Below, piece by piece: positions 1 to 10,107 of a stretch of DNA of 64,000 bases (positions within the stretch are counted from its first letter, which is position 1; the number at the start of each line of letters is the position of its first letter). Below the pieces are notes generated by a model that saw only the letters and a list, made by a program, of their open reading frames with translations, made no database searches and was not told where the DNA came from. Made by a program: the position numbers and the translations under genes. The DNA is from Candidatus Schekmanbacteria bacterium (GTDB lineage Bacteria > CSSED10-310 > JACPHN01): NCBI GenBank assembly GCA_016188575.1, contig JACPHN010000018.1, positions 35,243 to 99,242 on the forward strand, written 5' to 3'.

Positions 1-81
1 CTCGAATCGAACCCGGCCTTCCGGGATCGCATCGAGAAGCTCGGCCGTGAAGACGCTCCTCGGGACGATGTGACGGCGTGA
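1..81 (+). CDS. C-terminal end of an unidentified protein (partial)
   Basis: The window opens inside a frame that stays open for 26 codons and stops with TGA at 79-81. The visible tail is hydrophilic and rich in Arg, Glu and Asp. Its stop overlaps the GTG start of the next gene in a GTGA arrangement, so the two genes are probably translationally coupled. The family cannot be recognised from so little sequence. The gene call rests on frame continuity and the coupling. Confidence 0.5.
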   Translation, partial: LESNPAFRDRIEKLGREDAPRDDVTA

Positions 82-1613
82 CGGGCGACCGTTTCTGCGG
101 GGACGGCGGCAGCGTGATCGGAGGGGGCTCCCGGGTTCCCACCGATCCCGCGGAGTACCAGCACCCCGCGGTGTACGCCGGGATTGGATGCAACCGCCTG
201 CGCTGCCGCCAATGCGAGAGCTGGGTGCGCCAGCAGCCGCTGGTGGTCTGCGAGGGTGACGCGCGAAACCACCTCGCGGAGCTCTATGCGGCCGAGGACT
301 GGGGAACGCTCCCGTACATGAAGCGCACGACGCCCGGCCGCACCAGCGACCGGCTCTACGTCTGCCGGTGCACCGCCTGGCTCGAGACGGTCGGGCACTC
401 GATGGAGGATCCGGACTTCGATCCGCTCACCGATCCGGTGCTTCCCTGGCGCTGCGCAGGGCACCCCGCGCCGGCGCTCCCGGTGGAGCTGAACGGGCTC
501 CAGATCGGATCCTGCACCGATTTGCGCGACGTCGTGCGTCGAATCGCAGACGGCTGGGCACCGATCGATCTCCAGAATGGGGAACGGGAGGGTCCGGCCG
601 TATGGCTGGTGTGGCTCTATGCCTATCTCCTCGGCCTCCCCGAGGCGGACCGGCTCTCGGAGGCGGCCGCCGAGCTACTGCAAGAGACCGACCCGCGGCT
701 GCGGGGAGTGGTGCTGTTCCTGTTTGAATCCGTGCCCGGGGCCGCGGGCATCGAGAGGGTGATCCAGTTCGCCGAGGAGGCGGCGCCGGATGAAGTGGTG
801 CGCGGCTACCCCGTGCCCGAGGCGACCGCGCCGCACTGCCGGCGGGTGCTCGACGTGCTGATCGCGCGCGTCATCCAGAGATTTGAACCGGATCCCCTCC
901 ACGAGCGAGCGCGGGACGTGGTGCGTCGATTGCTCACGCAGCGCACGAGCGAGAAGATCGAGATGCGGTGGGAGCAGATCCGCGACCTCGCCCGGCGCGA
1001 CGGGGAATGGCTGGCGCGCAACGCCGCCGACGTCGTGCGCGTCCACCAGTATTTCTGGAAGTCGCTCCTCAGGGGGCTGCTGTTCACGCCGGGCGAGGCC
1101 CTGGTCACTGTGGGGGGAGTCAGCCTGATCCGGGCACGGGTCATCGACCTTGCAGAGCTCCGCAAGTGGCTGAAAGAGCCCCAGAACAAGGCGCAAGCCT
1201 GGGTCAAGGTGCTGGCAGCCGCCATCGCCCGCGCCGAAGCGCACGGCGCGGGCGATCGAGGGGCCGACAGGAAGAAAACGAAGAAAGGAGTGTTGAGGAC
1301 CGTGTCCCCCGACTTTCCCGATTTCCCCGAACCCCGAGCGATCGATGCGCGTCGATCCTGGACGGCCAGGTTCGACAGCTACGACCAGCGGAACGAGGAT
1401 TTCTATTACGCGATCGAGCTTCAAGAGGCCGGTCGCCGAGCCGCTCTCATCATGGCCAAGGTGGCCAGCCCGCTGAGCGATCGCTCGACCCCCGCATTCG
1501 TCGACGAGATCGCTCGCGACCTCGCCCGGGTCGCCGCAGGCGGCAAATCCAACACCGCCTATCGCGGTCCCGGCGAGCTAGCGAGGTTTCGCCGGGACGA
1601 GCTCACCGATTGA
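78..1613 (+). CDS. hypothetical protein, 511 aa, Cys-containing N-terminus
   Basis: I do not recognise this protein. It starts with GTG at 78, overlapping the preceding stop by four bases. The first 130 residues carry several cysteines in short spacings (GCNRLRCRQC near residue 37, VCRC near 95, WRCAGH near 125), which could bind a metal. The rest is mostly predicted helix and rich in Arg, Glu and Ala, with a basic stretch near residue 400 (KKTKKG). There is no signal peptide or clear membrane segment. Coding character is supported by length, codon use and coupling to the upstream gene. The 3' end overlaps by 11 bases a minus-strand open frame that looks like a gene relic. Function unknown. 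Confidence 0.7.
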   Translation: MTGDRFCGDGGSVIGGGSRVPTDPAEYQHPAVYAGIGCNRLRCRQCESWVRQQPLVVCEGDARNHLAELYAAEDWGTLPYMKRTTPGRTSDRLYVCRCTAWLETVGHSMEDPDFDPLTDPVLPWRCAGHPAPALPVELNGLQIGSCTDLRDVVRRIADGWAPIDLQNGEREGPAVWLVWLYAYLLGLPEADRLSEAAAELLQETDPRLRGVVLFLFESVPGAAGIERVIQFAEEAAPDEVVRGYPVPEATAPHCRRVLDVLIARVIQRFEPDPLHERARDVVRRLLTQRTSEKIEMRWEQIRDLARRDGEWLARNAADVVRVHQYFWKSLLRGLLFTPGEALVTVGGVSLIRARVIDLAELRKWLKEPQNKAQAWVKVLAAAIARAEAHGAGDRGADRKKTKKGVLRTVSPDFPDFPEPRAIDARRSWTARFDSYDQRNEDFYYAIELQEAGRRAALIMAKVASPLSDRSTPAFVDEIARDLARVAAGGKSNTAYRGPGELARFRRDELTD

Positions 1614-1974
1614 CGGTGACGGAACCCGCGGGCGGCTCGGACTCCGCGTCCTGCGGCGCCGGCTTGAGGCGGCGGCGGCGCGCCGCGAGGGTGGCGATCT
1701 GGAGCTGCGGGCCGAGGCGCACCTCGATGCGCCGCTCGACGGTGGGGAACACCTCGCCGTCGATGGTGCAGCAGGGCTCGGAGGTCTCGATGGCGAGGTG
1801 GCTCGCCGAGCGGTTGACGTAGCGCGGATCGAAGGGCAGATCGCCCTGCCCGACGAGCGACAGGAGCACCTTGCGCCATGTCGACACGGGGTGAAGCAGC
1901 CACAGGCGTGTCCCAGGGATGCGTTTGGCACGGACTGGGCGCAACCGAGCAAAGTCGCCCGCGGGCCGGTGGAT
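1603..1974 (-). pseudogene. relic of a diacylglycerol-kinase/YegS-like lipid kinase (C-terminal part)
   Basis: The minus-strand frame is open from a stop at 1975-1977 to a TGA at 1603-1605. It encodes about 123 residues that read like the C-terminal beta-sandwich of DagK/YegS-type lipid kinases: a late IDGE motif (CTIDGEVFP) followed by VRLGPQLQIA, the usual end of that family. The nucleotide-binding N-terminal half (GGDGT motif) is absent, and the only possible starts are internal (TTG at 1942-1944). Upstream lies the pepA promoter, so the 5' half has been lost rather than overlooked. I call it a truncated relic. A short real gene cannot be excluded. The assignment is by motif memory, not alignment. 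Confidence 0.45.
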
Positions 1975-2013
1975 CTAGGCGCCCTTGCTGAGTAGCGCGC
2001 CAACCCGGCTCGG

Positions 2014-2022
2014 TGGTACACT
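2014..2022 (+). promoter_or_regulatory. extended -10 promoter candidate for the aminopeptidase gene
   Basis: TGGTACACT matches an extended -10 element (TGn plus TACACT) about 50 bases before the ATG at 2073. No convincing -35 box lies upstream. The ribosome binding site is GGAG at 2061-2064, eight bases before the ATG. Confidence 0.35.
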
Positions 2023-2072
2023 GCCCGGCCCTCTAGCGATGTCGACAAGCGGCTAATCCAGGAGTGTTCTTC

Positions 2073-3629
2073 ATGCAGTTCGAGCTACAGGTGGGCCAGA
2101 ATCCGCTGGCCATGGAGATAAGCGCGGTCGTCTGCCCCTGCCTGGAGGGCAAAGGTCTCCCACCTGGGCTCACGAACCTCACCGCGGGCTATGAGCTCCC
2201 CGAGCTCTCCTGGATACTCTCCACCGGCGAGTTTCGCGGCCGTAAAGGCGAGCGCGTCCTGCTGCACACCGGAGGCCGGACCACGGCGCTCCGCATGCTC
2301 CTCGTAGGCCTCGGCAAACCCGAGAAGCTGGGCATCGACGCGCTTCGCGATGCCATTGCCGATGCCATGCGCGGCATGCGCGACATCGGCTGCACGCGCG
2401 TCGCCTTCCTGTTGCCTTCTCGCGAGGTCGAGCTGCACCTGCAGGACACCATTGCCGCCTACGTCGAAGCCACGCATCTCGGCCTGTATAGCTTCACACG
2501 CTACAAGACCGGCCTTGTCGAATCCCCGGAGGACGTACCCACCCATTCGGATCCCGTGCTGTGCGAGCTGCACATGCTGGCCGCGGACGTGGACGACGCG
2601 GGAGGTGCCGAGGCCGTCCGCAAGGCGCTCGAGCTCGGTGAAGCCATGGCACGCGCCGCCAACATCTCCAAGGACATCTGCAACGAGCCGTCAAACGTCA
2701 TGACGCCGCGCGAGCTGACCAAGGAATGCCTGGCGGTCATCGGCGGCGGCGACGACTTCGTCGTGGAGGTGCTCGACGAAACCGATATTCGCCGCAAGCG
2801 CATGAATCTCGTGTGGGCGGTCGCGAAGGGGTCCAAGGAGGCGCCGCGCGTTGTCCTGGTCTCCTACCGCGGCAACCGCGACGATTCGCGCTTCTGGGGC
2901 ATCGTCGGCAAGGGCGTGACCTTTGATTCGGGGGGGCTGTCGCTGAAGCCGTCGACGGGGATGTTTCAGATGAAGCGCGATCTCACGGGCGCGGGCGTCG
3001 TGGTGGGGTTGCTCGATGCGATGCGGCGCCTGCGGCCAAAAATCAATGTCGCCGGCCTGATCGTCGCCGCCGAGAACATGCCGGATGCGCTGGCGTTCAA
3101 GCCGGGCGACATCTACGCTTCCATGTCAGGCAAGACGGTGGAGATCTTCAGCACGGACGCGGAAGGGCGAATGCTCGTCGCCGACAGCTTGACGTATCTG
3201 CAACAGAAGCTCGAGATGCACGGCATCATCACCATCGCCACGCTCACGGACGCGGCGTTGAGCGCCGTCGGGCCGCGCATCACCCCCGTTCTGGGCACGG
3301 ATCGGCGGCTCGTGCGCGCCATCGTCGACGCCGGCGCGCGCTGCGGCGAACGATTCTGGGAAATGCCGTTCGAAGAGGCATACATGCCGCGGGTCAAGAG
3401 CCACTTCGCGGACATCAAGACCGACAGCCCGAAGCCGCCGGCGCTGATCGCCGGAGCCATGTTCTTGCGCGAATTCGTCAACGACGGCACGCCCTGGCTG
3501 CATCTGGACATCGCCGGCACGGCTGCCTCGGATGCGGTCGAGGGGACGATTTCCCGAGGCGCCACGGGAGTCGCGGTGCGCAGTCTGCTGCGATTTCTGC
3601 TTGAGGATCCGCTGGCGGAAAACCGCTGA
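2073..3629 (+). CDS. pepA: leucyl aminopeptidase (M17 family)
   Basis: This is a cytosolic dimetal exopeptidase that releases N-terminal residues from peptides, at the usual 518-aa length. The catalytic core is intact: VGKGVTFDSGGLSLK near residue 278 carries metal-binding Lys and Asp, AENMPDALAFKPGD follows, and STDAEGR near 359 holds the metal-binding Asp and Glu and the catalytic Arg. One difference from many homologues is DLTGAG in place of the common DMAGAA or DMGGAA. The ATG at 2073 is chosen over the GTG at 2064 because GGAG lies eight bases upstream of it. The gene is followed after 14 bases by an SDR gene and is probably cotranscribed with it. Confidence 0.93.
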   Translation: MQFELQVGQNPLAMEISAVVCPCLEGKGLPPGLTNLTAGYELPELSWILSTGEFRGRKGERVLLHTGGRTTALRMLLVGLGKPEKLGIDALRDAIADAMRGMRDIGCTRVAFLLPSREVELHLQDTIAAYVEATHLGLYSFTRYKTGLVESPEDVPTHSDPVLCELHMLAADVDDAGGAEAVRKALELGEAMARAANISKDICNEPSNVMTPRELTKECLAVIGGGDDFVVEVLDETDIRRKRMNLVWAVAKGSKEAPRVVLVSYRGNRDDSRFWGIVGKGVTFDSGGLSLKPSTGMFQMKRDLTGAGVVVGLLDAMRRLRPKINVAGLIVAAENMPDALAFKPGDIYASMSGKTVEIFSTDAEGRMLVADSLTYLQQKLEMHGIITIATLTDAALSAVGPRITPVLGTDRRLVRAIVDAGARCGERFWEMPFEEAYMPRVKSHFADIKTDSPKPPALIAGAMFLREFVNDGTPWLHLDIAGTAASDAVEGTISRGATGVAVRSLLRFLLEDPLAENR

Positions 3630-3643
3630 CCAGGGAGAAAGCC

Positions 3644-4453
3644 ATGGAGCTCGTAGCGAATCGCACCGCCGTCGTTACCGGCGCCGGCCGGGGGATCGGC
3701 AGGGCCATCGCGGTGAGGTTGGCGGCGAACGGCGCCGTGGTCACCGTCAACGATGTAGATGAGCAGCCGGCGCGGGAAACGGTGGAGATCATTAGCGCTC
3801 AGGGTGGAAAGGCCGAACCCGCCGTCGGCAGCGTGACGGACCCGAGCTTCACCGATGCGATGCTCTCCCAGGCGGCCGCGCGCACCGGAAGCGTCGACAT
3901 TCTGGTCAACAACGCCGGAATCACCCGAGACCGCGTCATCCACAGGATGACCGACGAGGACTGGAGCTTCGTCCTCGCTGTCAATCTCACCGGGACCTTC
4001 AACTGCATCCGTTCCGCGTCACCGCACATGCGCGACACCGCCAGACGCGAGCTCGAGGAGCTCGGTGAGGTGCGGTATCACCGCAAGATCATCAACTTCT
4101 ATTCGACGGCGGCGATCAGAGGAAACCCCGGCCAGGCCAACTACACGGCGGCCAAGATGGGGAACGTGGGGTTGACGCGCACCATCGCCGCTGAATGGGC
4201 GCGCTTCCGCATCAATGTCAACGCTGTCGCGCCGGGTTTTACGGACACGCGGCTGACGCAGCCGCGGGAAGAGCAAGCAGACGGCCTCGGCATACCGAAG
4301 GCGCAGCGCGAGCGCATGATCGCCACGTTGCCCTTCGGGCGACCCGCGAGCCCCGACGACGTCGCGGCAGTGGTGCTGTTTTTTGCCTCCCCTCTGTCCG
4401 ACTTCGTGACCGGCCAGGAGATCAACGTCAGCGGCGGCCACCAGATTCCGTAA
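3644..4453 (+). CDS. SDR-family oxidoreductase, FabG-like 3-oxoacyl reductase
   Basis: A short-chain dehydrogenase/reductase of 269 aa. The Rossmann glycine motif TGAGRGIG is at residues 12-19, the NNAG motif near 89, Asn114, Ser154 in NFYSTA, and the YxxxK pair Tyr167/Lys171, so the NAD(P)H-dependent catalytic tetrad is complete. PGF near 204 follows the active site as in FabG. A slightly long loop (RRELEELGEVRY) precedes the active-site strand. Substrate cannot be read from sequence; a 3-oxoacyl-thioester reductase is most likely given the thioesterase and MaoC genes nearby. An AGGGAG box precedes the ATG. The 3' end overlaps the convergent secreted-protein gene by 26 bases. Confidence 0.88.
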   Translation: MELVANRTAVVTGAGRGIGRAIAVRLAANGAVVTVNDVDEQPARETVEIISAQGGKAEPAVGSVTDPSFTDAMLSQAAARTGSVDILVNNAGITRDRVIHRMTDEDWSFVLAVNLTGTFNCIRSASPHMRDTARRELEELGEVRYHRKIINFYSTAAIRGNPGQANYTAAKMGNVGLTRTIAAEWARFRINVNAVAPGFTDTRLTQPREEQADGLGIPKAQRERMIATLPFGRPASPDDVAAVVLFFASPLSDFVTGQEINVSGGHQIP

Positions 4454-5828
4454 GGACCAGTGCCGCGAGGTTGCCGCTGGCCCCCCGCACCGTGCCCTGC
4501 CGGCGGCCGCGCGCAGACCGTCGCGCTGCCATGCTGAACGCCACCACCACCAGCATCAGATGTGCAGCCGAGCGGAGCGGGACTTCAGGCACCGCAACCA
4601 GTGCGATTTCCAGCGGCACCCGGGTCGCAAGCGTGGCGATCTCGATGCCCTGGACCACCGCCGGCGCGTAGAGCGCGGCCCGCACCTGCAGCGCATAGCT
4701 CCCCGGCAGGGTGAACAGCGAGAAGGACCCATCACTAGCAGCGTACCCGGCGCTACCGCGTCCCTCGAGGGTAAGCGCGGCGCCGGCGACCGGAGCACCC
4801 GTGAGGCTGTCCCGCACGACCCCATACACCTCACCGCCATAGATGTTGTCCTCATAGAGCAGCGACATCTCTCCGATGCTGCCTGTCCCCCAACCGCTGA
4901 GCTGCATGCTGGCGGCGAGAGCGGGATCAAAGAAAACGCTGCCGGAAAGCTGGCCGTCTGCGCCCGCGCTCCAGCCCCACGGCGCCGAGGCCGAATCCTC
5001 GCCATAGGTATCGCCGTCGAAGTTGCCGAACTTCCCGAACGTGTGCCCGTCGCCGATGTCGAAGCGGCGCTCCCACAGCTCCGTCAGCGGAATAAGCTCG
5101 TAACTGACGTCCTTGTCGTAGCCGCCGTCGGGCACTTCCGCACCGCGCGCCGCGTCAAAGCGGTACACGGCACCATCGCCTCCGGGAAAGTCGTTGCTGT
5201 CGTCGTTCCACAGGCACTCGAAATACGTCAGGTACCCGCAGTAGTTGTGACCCCATACGCCGTGTCCCTTTGACTGCACCAGGATCCGCGGGTGCCCGGA
5301 ATCCCACAGGATGGGGCCGTCAATATTGTCGGTTCCGTCCTGAAGTGGCAGGTCGGAGTACTGAAACCACTCGCCGTGAGCCTGCGTCTGCATGAGCTCG
5401 AGGGCGCCAAAGTCGGTACCGTCGCGCCGAATCCACAGGGTCACCCCCTCCGAGTCGTTTTCGTGGCAGTCGCCAATGAAGCAGTACTCCCACCAGTCTC
5501 TGGGGTGAAAAATCATGTAGGTCAGGAACCAGTGTGTCGAAGACCTGCTGTATGCCCAATAGAGGTACGCCGGCTGGGGATAGTCGTAGAGACGCTCCCA
5601 GTTGTCATTCCCCTGCCAGTTGCCATCGAAGTCGAACCGCGTGATGAGCTCTGGCCGGTAGTCGCTCTCATTACCGTCCTGGTAGTCCATGTCGTGATAA
5701 ACCGCGGGTGCCCAATGCTCCGCCAGCTCGAGCGGGGTGGCCGCGCGGGCGACGGAGCAGGGAATCAGAGCGATGCAAACGGCGCCATACCAGGGCAGGC
5801 GCCGCGCCGGCGCGAGCGAACGGCGCAT
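4428..5828 (-). CDS. secreted protein with C-terminal carboxypeptidase-regulatory-like domain and anchor
   Basis: A 466-aa exported protein with a signal peptide ending near ARA-A (residue 30). The body is rich in Asp, Trp and Tyr (LAEHWAPAVYHD, MIFHPRDWWEY), resembling the Vps62/DUF946-like or NPP1-like secreted folds, though I cannot choose between them. Residues about 335-405 (YGVVRDSLTGAPVAGA, then LEGRGSAGYAASDG) match a carboxypeptidase regulatory-like beta-sandwich. A segment VPEVPLRSAAHL, a hydrophobic run and an Arg cluster near residues 412-445 resemble a PEP-CTERM-type sorting tail, but about 25 further residues follow. Those extra residues overlap the convergent SDR gene. Function unknown. 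Confidence 0.72.
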   Translation of the reverse strand: MRRSLAPARRLPWYGAVCIALIPCSVARAATPLELAEHWAPAVYHDMDYQDGNESDYRPELITRFDFDGNWQGNDNWERLYDYPQPAYLYWAYSRSSTHWFLTYMIFHPRDWWEYCFIGDCHENDSEGVTLWIRRDGTDFGALELMQTQAHGEWFQYSDLPLQDGTDNIDGPILWDSGHPRILVQSKGHGVWGHNYCGYLTYFECLWNDDSNDFPGGDGAVYRFDAARGAEVPDGGYDKDVSYELIPLTELWERRFDIGDGHTFGKFGNFDGDTYGEDSASAPWGWSAGADGQLSGSVFFDPALAASMQLSGWGTGSIGEMSLLYEDNIYGGEVYGVVRDSLTGAPVAGAALTLEGRGSAGYAASDGSFSLFTLPGSYALQVRAALYAPAVVQGIEIATLATRVPLEIALVAVPEVPLRSAAHLMLVVVAFSMAARRSARGRRQGTVRGASGNLAALVLTESGGRR

Positions 5829-5832
5829 GCCG

Positions 5833-6729
5833 TCAGACCGCCTGCGCCTCCCGCACCCCGTTGGTTTTCACTTTCTTGCTGAGGAACTGCTCGATCTTGA
5901 GGTTCATCAGGTCCGGCTGCTCAACCAACGCCGCGTGGCTGCCGCCGCGAATGGTGAACAGCTCTCCATCCGGCAGCAACCGCGCCATCTGCTCCGAGAG
6001 ATGGTGCGGCGTGAAGTTGTCATGCTCTCCCGCGACGATGAGGGTGGGCGCGGCGACGTCCGGGAGAATGTCTTCGCAGGTGTGATCCTTCATATAGCGG
6101 GCCATATTCACGAAGGTGCGAAAGTCCAGACTTCCGAGATGCTCGAAGTACTTGTCGAAGTCGTCTCGCGGCGCCATGCAGTGGTTTACGAAGCCGAGCC
6201 GGGCGACTTGAAACGCGAGCGGTGGATACAGGATGGTCTTCCAGATCGAGCCCGCGAGCTGCGGGACATTGTTTCCGAAGTGGTACACGAACGGAAAGAG
6301 CCAGTGCATGAAGGACGAGCCGAGGAAGGTGTCGAACGGCCGGCCGTAGGAGCCGCATACCGGCACCAGGCCGGCGACGAGATCCGGATACATGCGATAG
6401 AACTCGAAAATCACCTGCACGCCCATGGAGTGGCCGAGAAACACGGCGTGGTCGACTCCTTCGTCATCGAGCACGAGCTTCAGGTCGCGGCAAATGTCCT
6501 GAATGCTGGTGCGCGCGTGGTCGCTCGGCACTCCACTCTTGCCGTGCCCGCGGTAGTCCCAGAGCACGATGCGGTGATCCGCCGAGAAGTGCCGCCGAAA
6601 GTAGCTCCAGAAGAAGGTAGAGACACCGATACCGTTGCAACACACCAGAGGGAAGCCGTCGCCGCTGGACTCGTAGTGAATCTGAGTACCGTCAAAGCTG
6701 GTCAGCACGTTGGTCTTGAATCGCCGCAT
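5833..6729 (-). CDS. alpha/beta hydrolase
   Basis: An alpha/beta-hydrolase of 298 aa with a complete catalytic triad: nucleophile Ser101 in GHSMG, Asp237 in AGEHDNF and His265 in GGSHAA. YRGHGKSG near residue 59 is the usual loop after strand 4. There is no signal peptide, so it is probably cytosolic. The native substrate (ester, epoxide, thioester or C-C bond) cannot be read from sequence. It lies four bases downstream of the end of no other minus-strand gene; its own 3' end is adjacent to the secreted-protein start, so the two may be cotranscribed. A short gap separates it from the thioesterase gene upstream. Confidence 0.88.
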   Translation of the reverse strand: MRRFKTNVLTSFDGTQIHYESSGDGFPLVCCNGIGVSTFFWSYFRRHFSADHRIVLWDYRGHGKSGVPSDHARTSIQDICRDLKLVLDDEGVDHAVFLGHSMGVQVIFEFYRMYPDLVAGLVPVCGSYGRPFDTFLGSSFMHWLFPFVYHFGNNVPQLAGSIWKTILYPPLAFQVARLGFVNHCMAPRDDFDKYFEHLGSLDFRTFVNMARYMKDHTCEDILPDVAAPTLIVAGEHDNFTPHHLSEQMARLLPDGELFTIRGGSHAALVEQPDLMNLKIEQFLSKKVKTNGVREAQAV

Positions 6730-6834
6730 TGGGGGGAGTCCTTTCGTAGGAGTGGTGGCCGCCTTGCATCGAGATTCGCCGCGCGGAAAACACCGCGGGA
6801 AATTTTAGCACTCGCCGAGTCGTGATGCCAGGCG

Positions 6835-7301
6835 TCACGACGTTTCCCGCGCAGCCGTAACCAACGCCGCCCGCAGAAAGTCCGGAATCGGGATGGCGCG
6901 CATCTCCTGCATCTTCACGGCAACCTGAGTGATCCGCACGACGCCGACGGCGCGCGCCTCCGTCTCGTTCGTCAGCTCATAGCGAAACGTGATCGACTTG
7001 GCGCCGGTCCGCTCCGCGAAGACGTCGATGCGGAGCACATCACCGTGCCGCGCGGGTGAGGCGAAGTCGCACTCCACGCGGACCACGGGAAGGCCTGTTC
7101 CACGGCCCGTGAGCAGCTCCGGCAGCGGATAACCAATCGCCGCGAGCCATTCCTCTTGGGCGTTGTGGCAGTAGGTGAAGAACACGCCGAAAAAGGCGAT
7201 CCCCGCGTGATCCACATCGGGGAACCGCACCGTCTGCCGGTGAATGAAGAGCGGTCGCGGGCTTCCCGGGGCGCCTTCAGAGCAATCGCCGGCCACGGGC
7301 A

Positions 7302-7302
<1 letters not shown>
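6835..7302 (-). CDS. acyl-CoA thioesterase, 4-hydroxybenzoyl-CoA-thioesterase-like hotdog protein
   Basis: A 155-aa single-hotdog protein. VRFPDVDHAGIAFFG at residues 25-39 is the active-site region of the YbgC/4HBT family: beta strand, the Asp-x-Asp acid pair at 29/31, then the substrate-facing helix that continues to CHNAQEEWL. It should hydrolyse acyl-CoA thioesters in the cytosol. The chain-length or aromatic preference is not visible. Its ATG overlaps the stop of the upstream DUF423 gene by one base (TGATG), so the genes are translationally coupled. Confidence 0.85.
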
Positions 7303-9058
<1,756 letters not shown>

Positions 9059-9086
9059 TCAGAATGCCACAGCGTTCGACGGGCGT

Positions 9087-9095
9087 ATTATAGCA
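9087..9095 (-). promoter_or_regulatory. extended -10 promoter for the thrC unit
   Basis: On the minus strand this reads TGCTATAAT, a perfect extended -10 (TGn-TATAAT), about 50 bases upstream of the thrC ATG. No good -35 is present, as is usual for extended -10 promoters. It faces away from the rnf promoter in the same 170-base intergenic region. Confidence 0.5.
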
Positions 9096-9125
9096 CGCAC
9101 CCCGCGGAGCGCGACCGGGCCAAGC

Positions 9126-9154
9126 TGGACAAAACGAGTAGGATACCATATTAA
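9126..9154 (+). promoter_or_regulatory. sigma70-like promoter for the rnf operon
   Basis: TGGACA (9126-9131), a 17-base spacer and TATTAA (9149-9154) give a reasonable housekeeping promoter. Its predicted transcription start near 9161 lies after the earlier in-frame ATG at 9154, which supports the rnfB start at 9211. Confidence 0.45.
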
Positions 9155-9210
9155 TGGACGGCGCTGCCGCCCGAGATGACTCACCATTCGCCCGTCGTGC
9201 GAGGTTTCCT

Positions 9211-10107
9211 ATGATCGGAATTGCCACTGCTGCTGCTATCATGACCGGAATGGCGCTGCTCTTCGCCATCCTCCTGGCCATCGCCTACCGCTTCCTGCGG
9301 GTCGAGGAGGATCCACGGCTCGAAATCGTCGAGGGCATGCTCCCCGGCACCAACTGTGGCGCCTGCGGCAACCCGGGATGCCACGCGTTTGCCGAAGCTC
9401 TGCTGCGCCAGACGGCCGCCCCGGGTAAGTGCACCGTTTCCAGCCCGACGCAGGTCGATGCGATCGCGCGATTCTTGGGGGTGGATGCAGGGGTCGAGGA
9501 GAAGCGTGTCGCGCGACTTCATTGCGGCGGCGGCTATGGCCTGGCGCTGCGCCAGGCCGAATATCAAGGATATTCCTCATGCCGCGCCGCGGTGCTCGTC
9601 TCGGGCGGCGGCGGCGCCTGCGGCTGGGGCTGTCTCGGGTTGGCGGACTGCGAGCGCGCATGCACGTTCGACGCCATCAAGCTGAACGATCGCCTGCTGC
9701 CGGTAGTCGACGTGGACAAGTGCACGGCGTGCGGCGACTGCGTCGAGGTCTGCCCCGTCGACCTGTTCACCATCGAACCGCTGTCGAAGCGGCTGATCGT
9801 CCAGTGCAACAGCCCCCTCAAGGGAGAGGCGGCGCGCAAGGTGTGCAGCGTCGCCTGCGACGCCTGCGGCCGATGTGCGGCCGATGCCCCGGATGGCGCC
9901 ATCGAGATCGTCAACGGCCTGCCGGTAGTAAAAGTCCCCTCGCTGACGTCCGAGCGAGCGACGTTCCGGTGTCCGACGTGCGCCATCCAGTGGGTGCAGG
10001 GGAACCAATTTGCAGATGATACTGTCGCGCCGCTTTACGAGGGAGGGTCAATCGCCTCGGCGATCCTCTCGGCCCACCGCGAAGACGAGAGGGCGAGTCG
10101 TGGCTAG
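9211..10107 (+). CDS. rnfB: Rnf complex subunit B (iron-sulfur)
   Basis: RnfB passes electrons from reduced ferredoxin into the membrane Rnf complex. It has one N-terminal membrane helix (residues 1-25), then the four-cysteine ArsR-like Fe-S motif NCGACGNPGCHAF with Cys49, 52, 57 and 74. Further ferredoxin-type cysteines follow, including CTACGDCVEVCP at 171-182 and a CDACGRC motif near 225. At 298 aa it is typical for the longer RnfB forms; the C-terminal CPTCA pair near 257 is an extra. The start at 9211 is preferred to 9154 because GAGG lies six bases upstream. Its stop overlaps the start of the next gene by eight bases. Here rnfB leads the operon, unlike the common C-D-G-E-A-B order. Confidence 0.92.
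   Translation: MIGIATAAAIMTGMALLFAILLAIAYRFLRVEEDPRLEIVEGMLPGTNCGACGNPGCHAFAEALLRQTAAPGKCTVSSPTQVDAIARFLGVDAGVEEKRVARLHCGGGYGLALRQAEYQGYSSCRAAVLVSGGGGACGWGCLGLADCERACTFDAIKLNDRLLPVVDVDKCTACGDCVEVCPVDLFTIEPLSKRLIVQCNSPLKGEAARKVCSVACDACGRCAADAPDGAIEIVNGLPVVKVPSLTSERATFRCPTCAIQWVQGNQFADDTVAPLYEGGSIASAILSAHREDERASRG

Noticed and set aside
9154-10107. RnfB start at 9154
   Set aside because: A promoter -10 overlaps this position and the ATG at 9211 has a better ribosome binding site and begins with the membrane helix.
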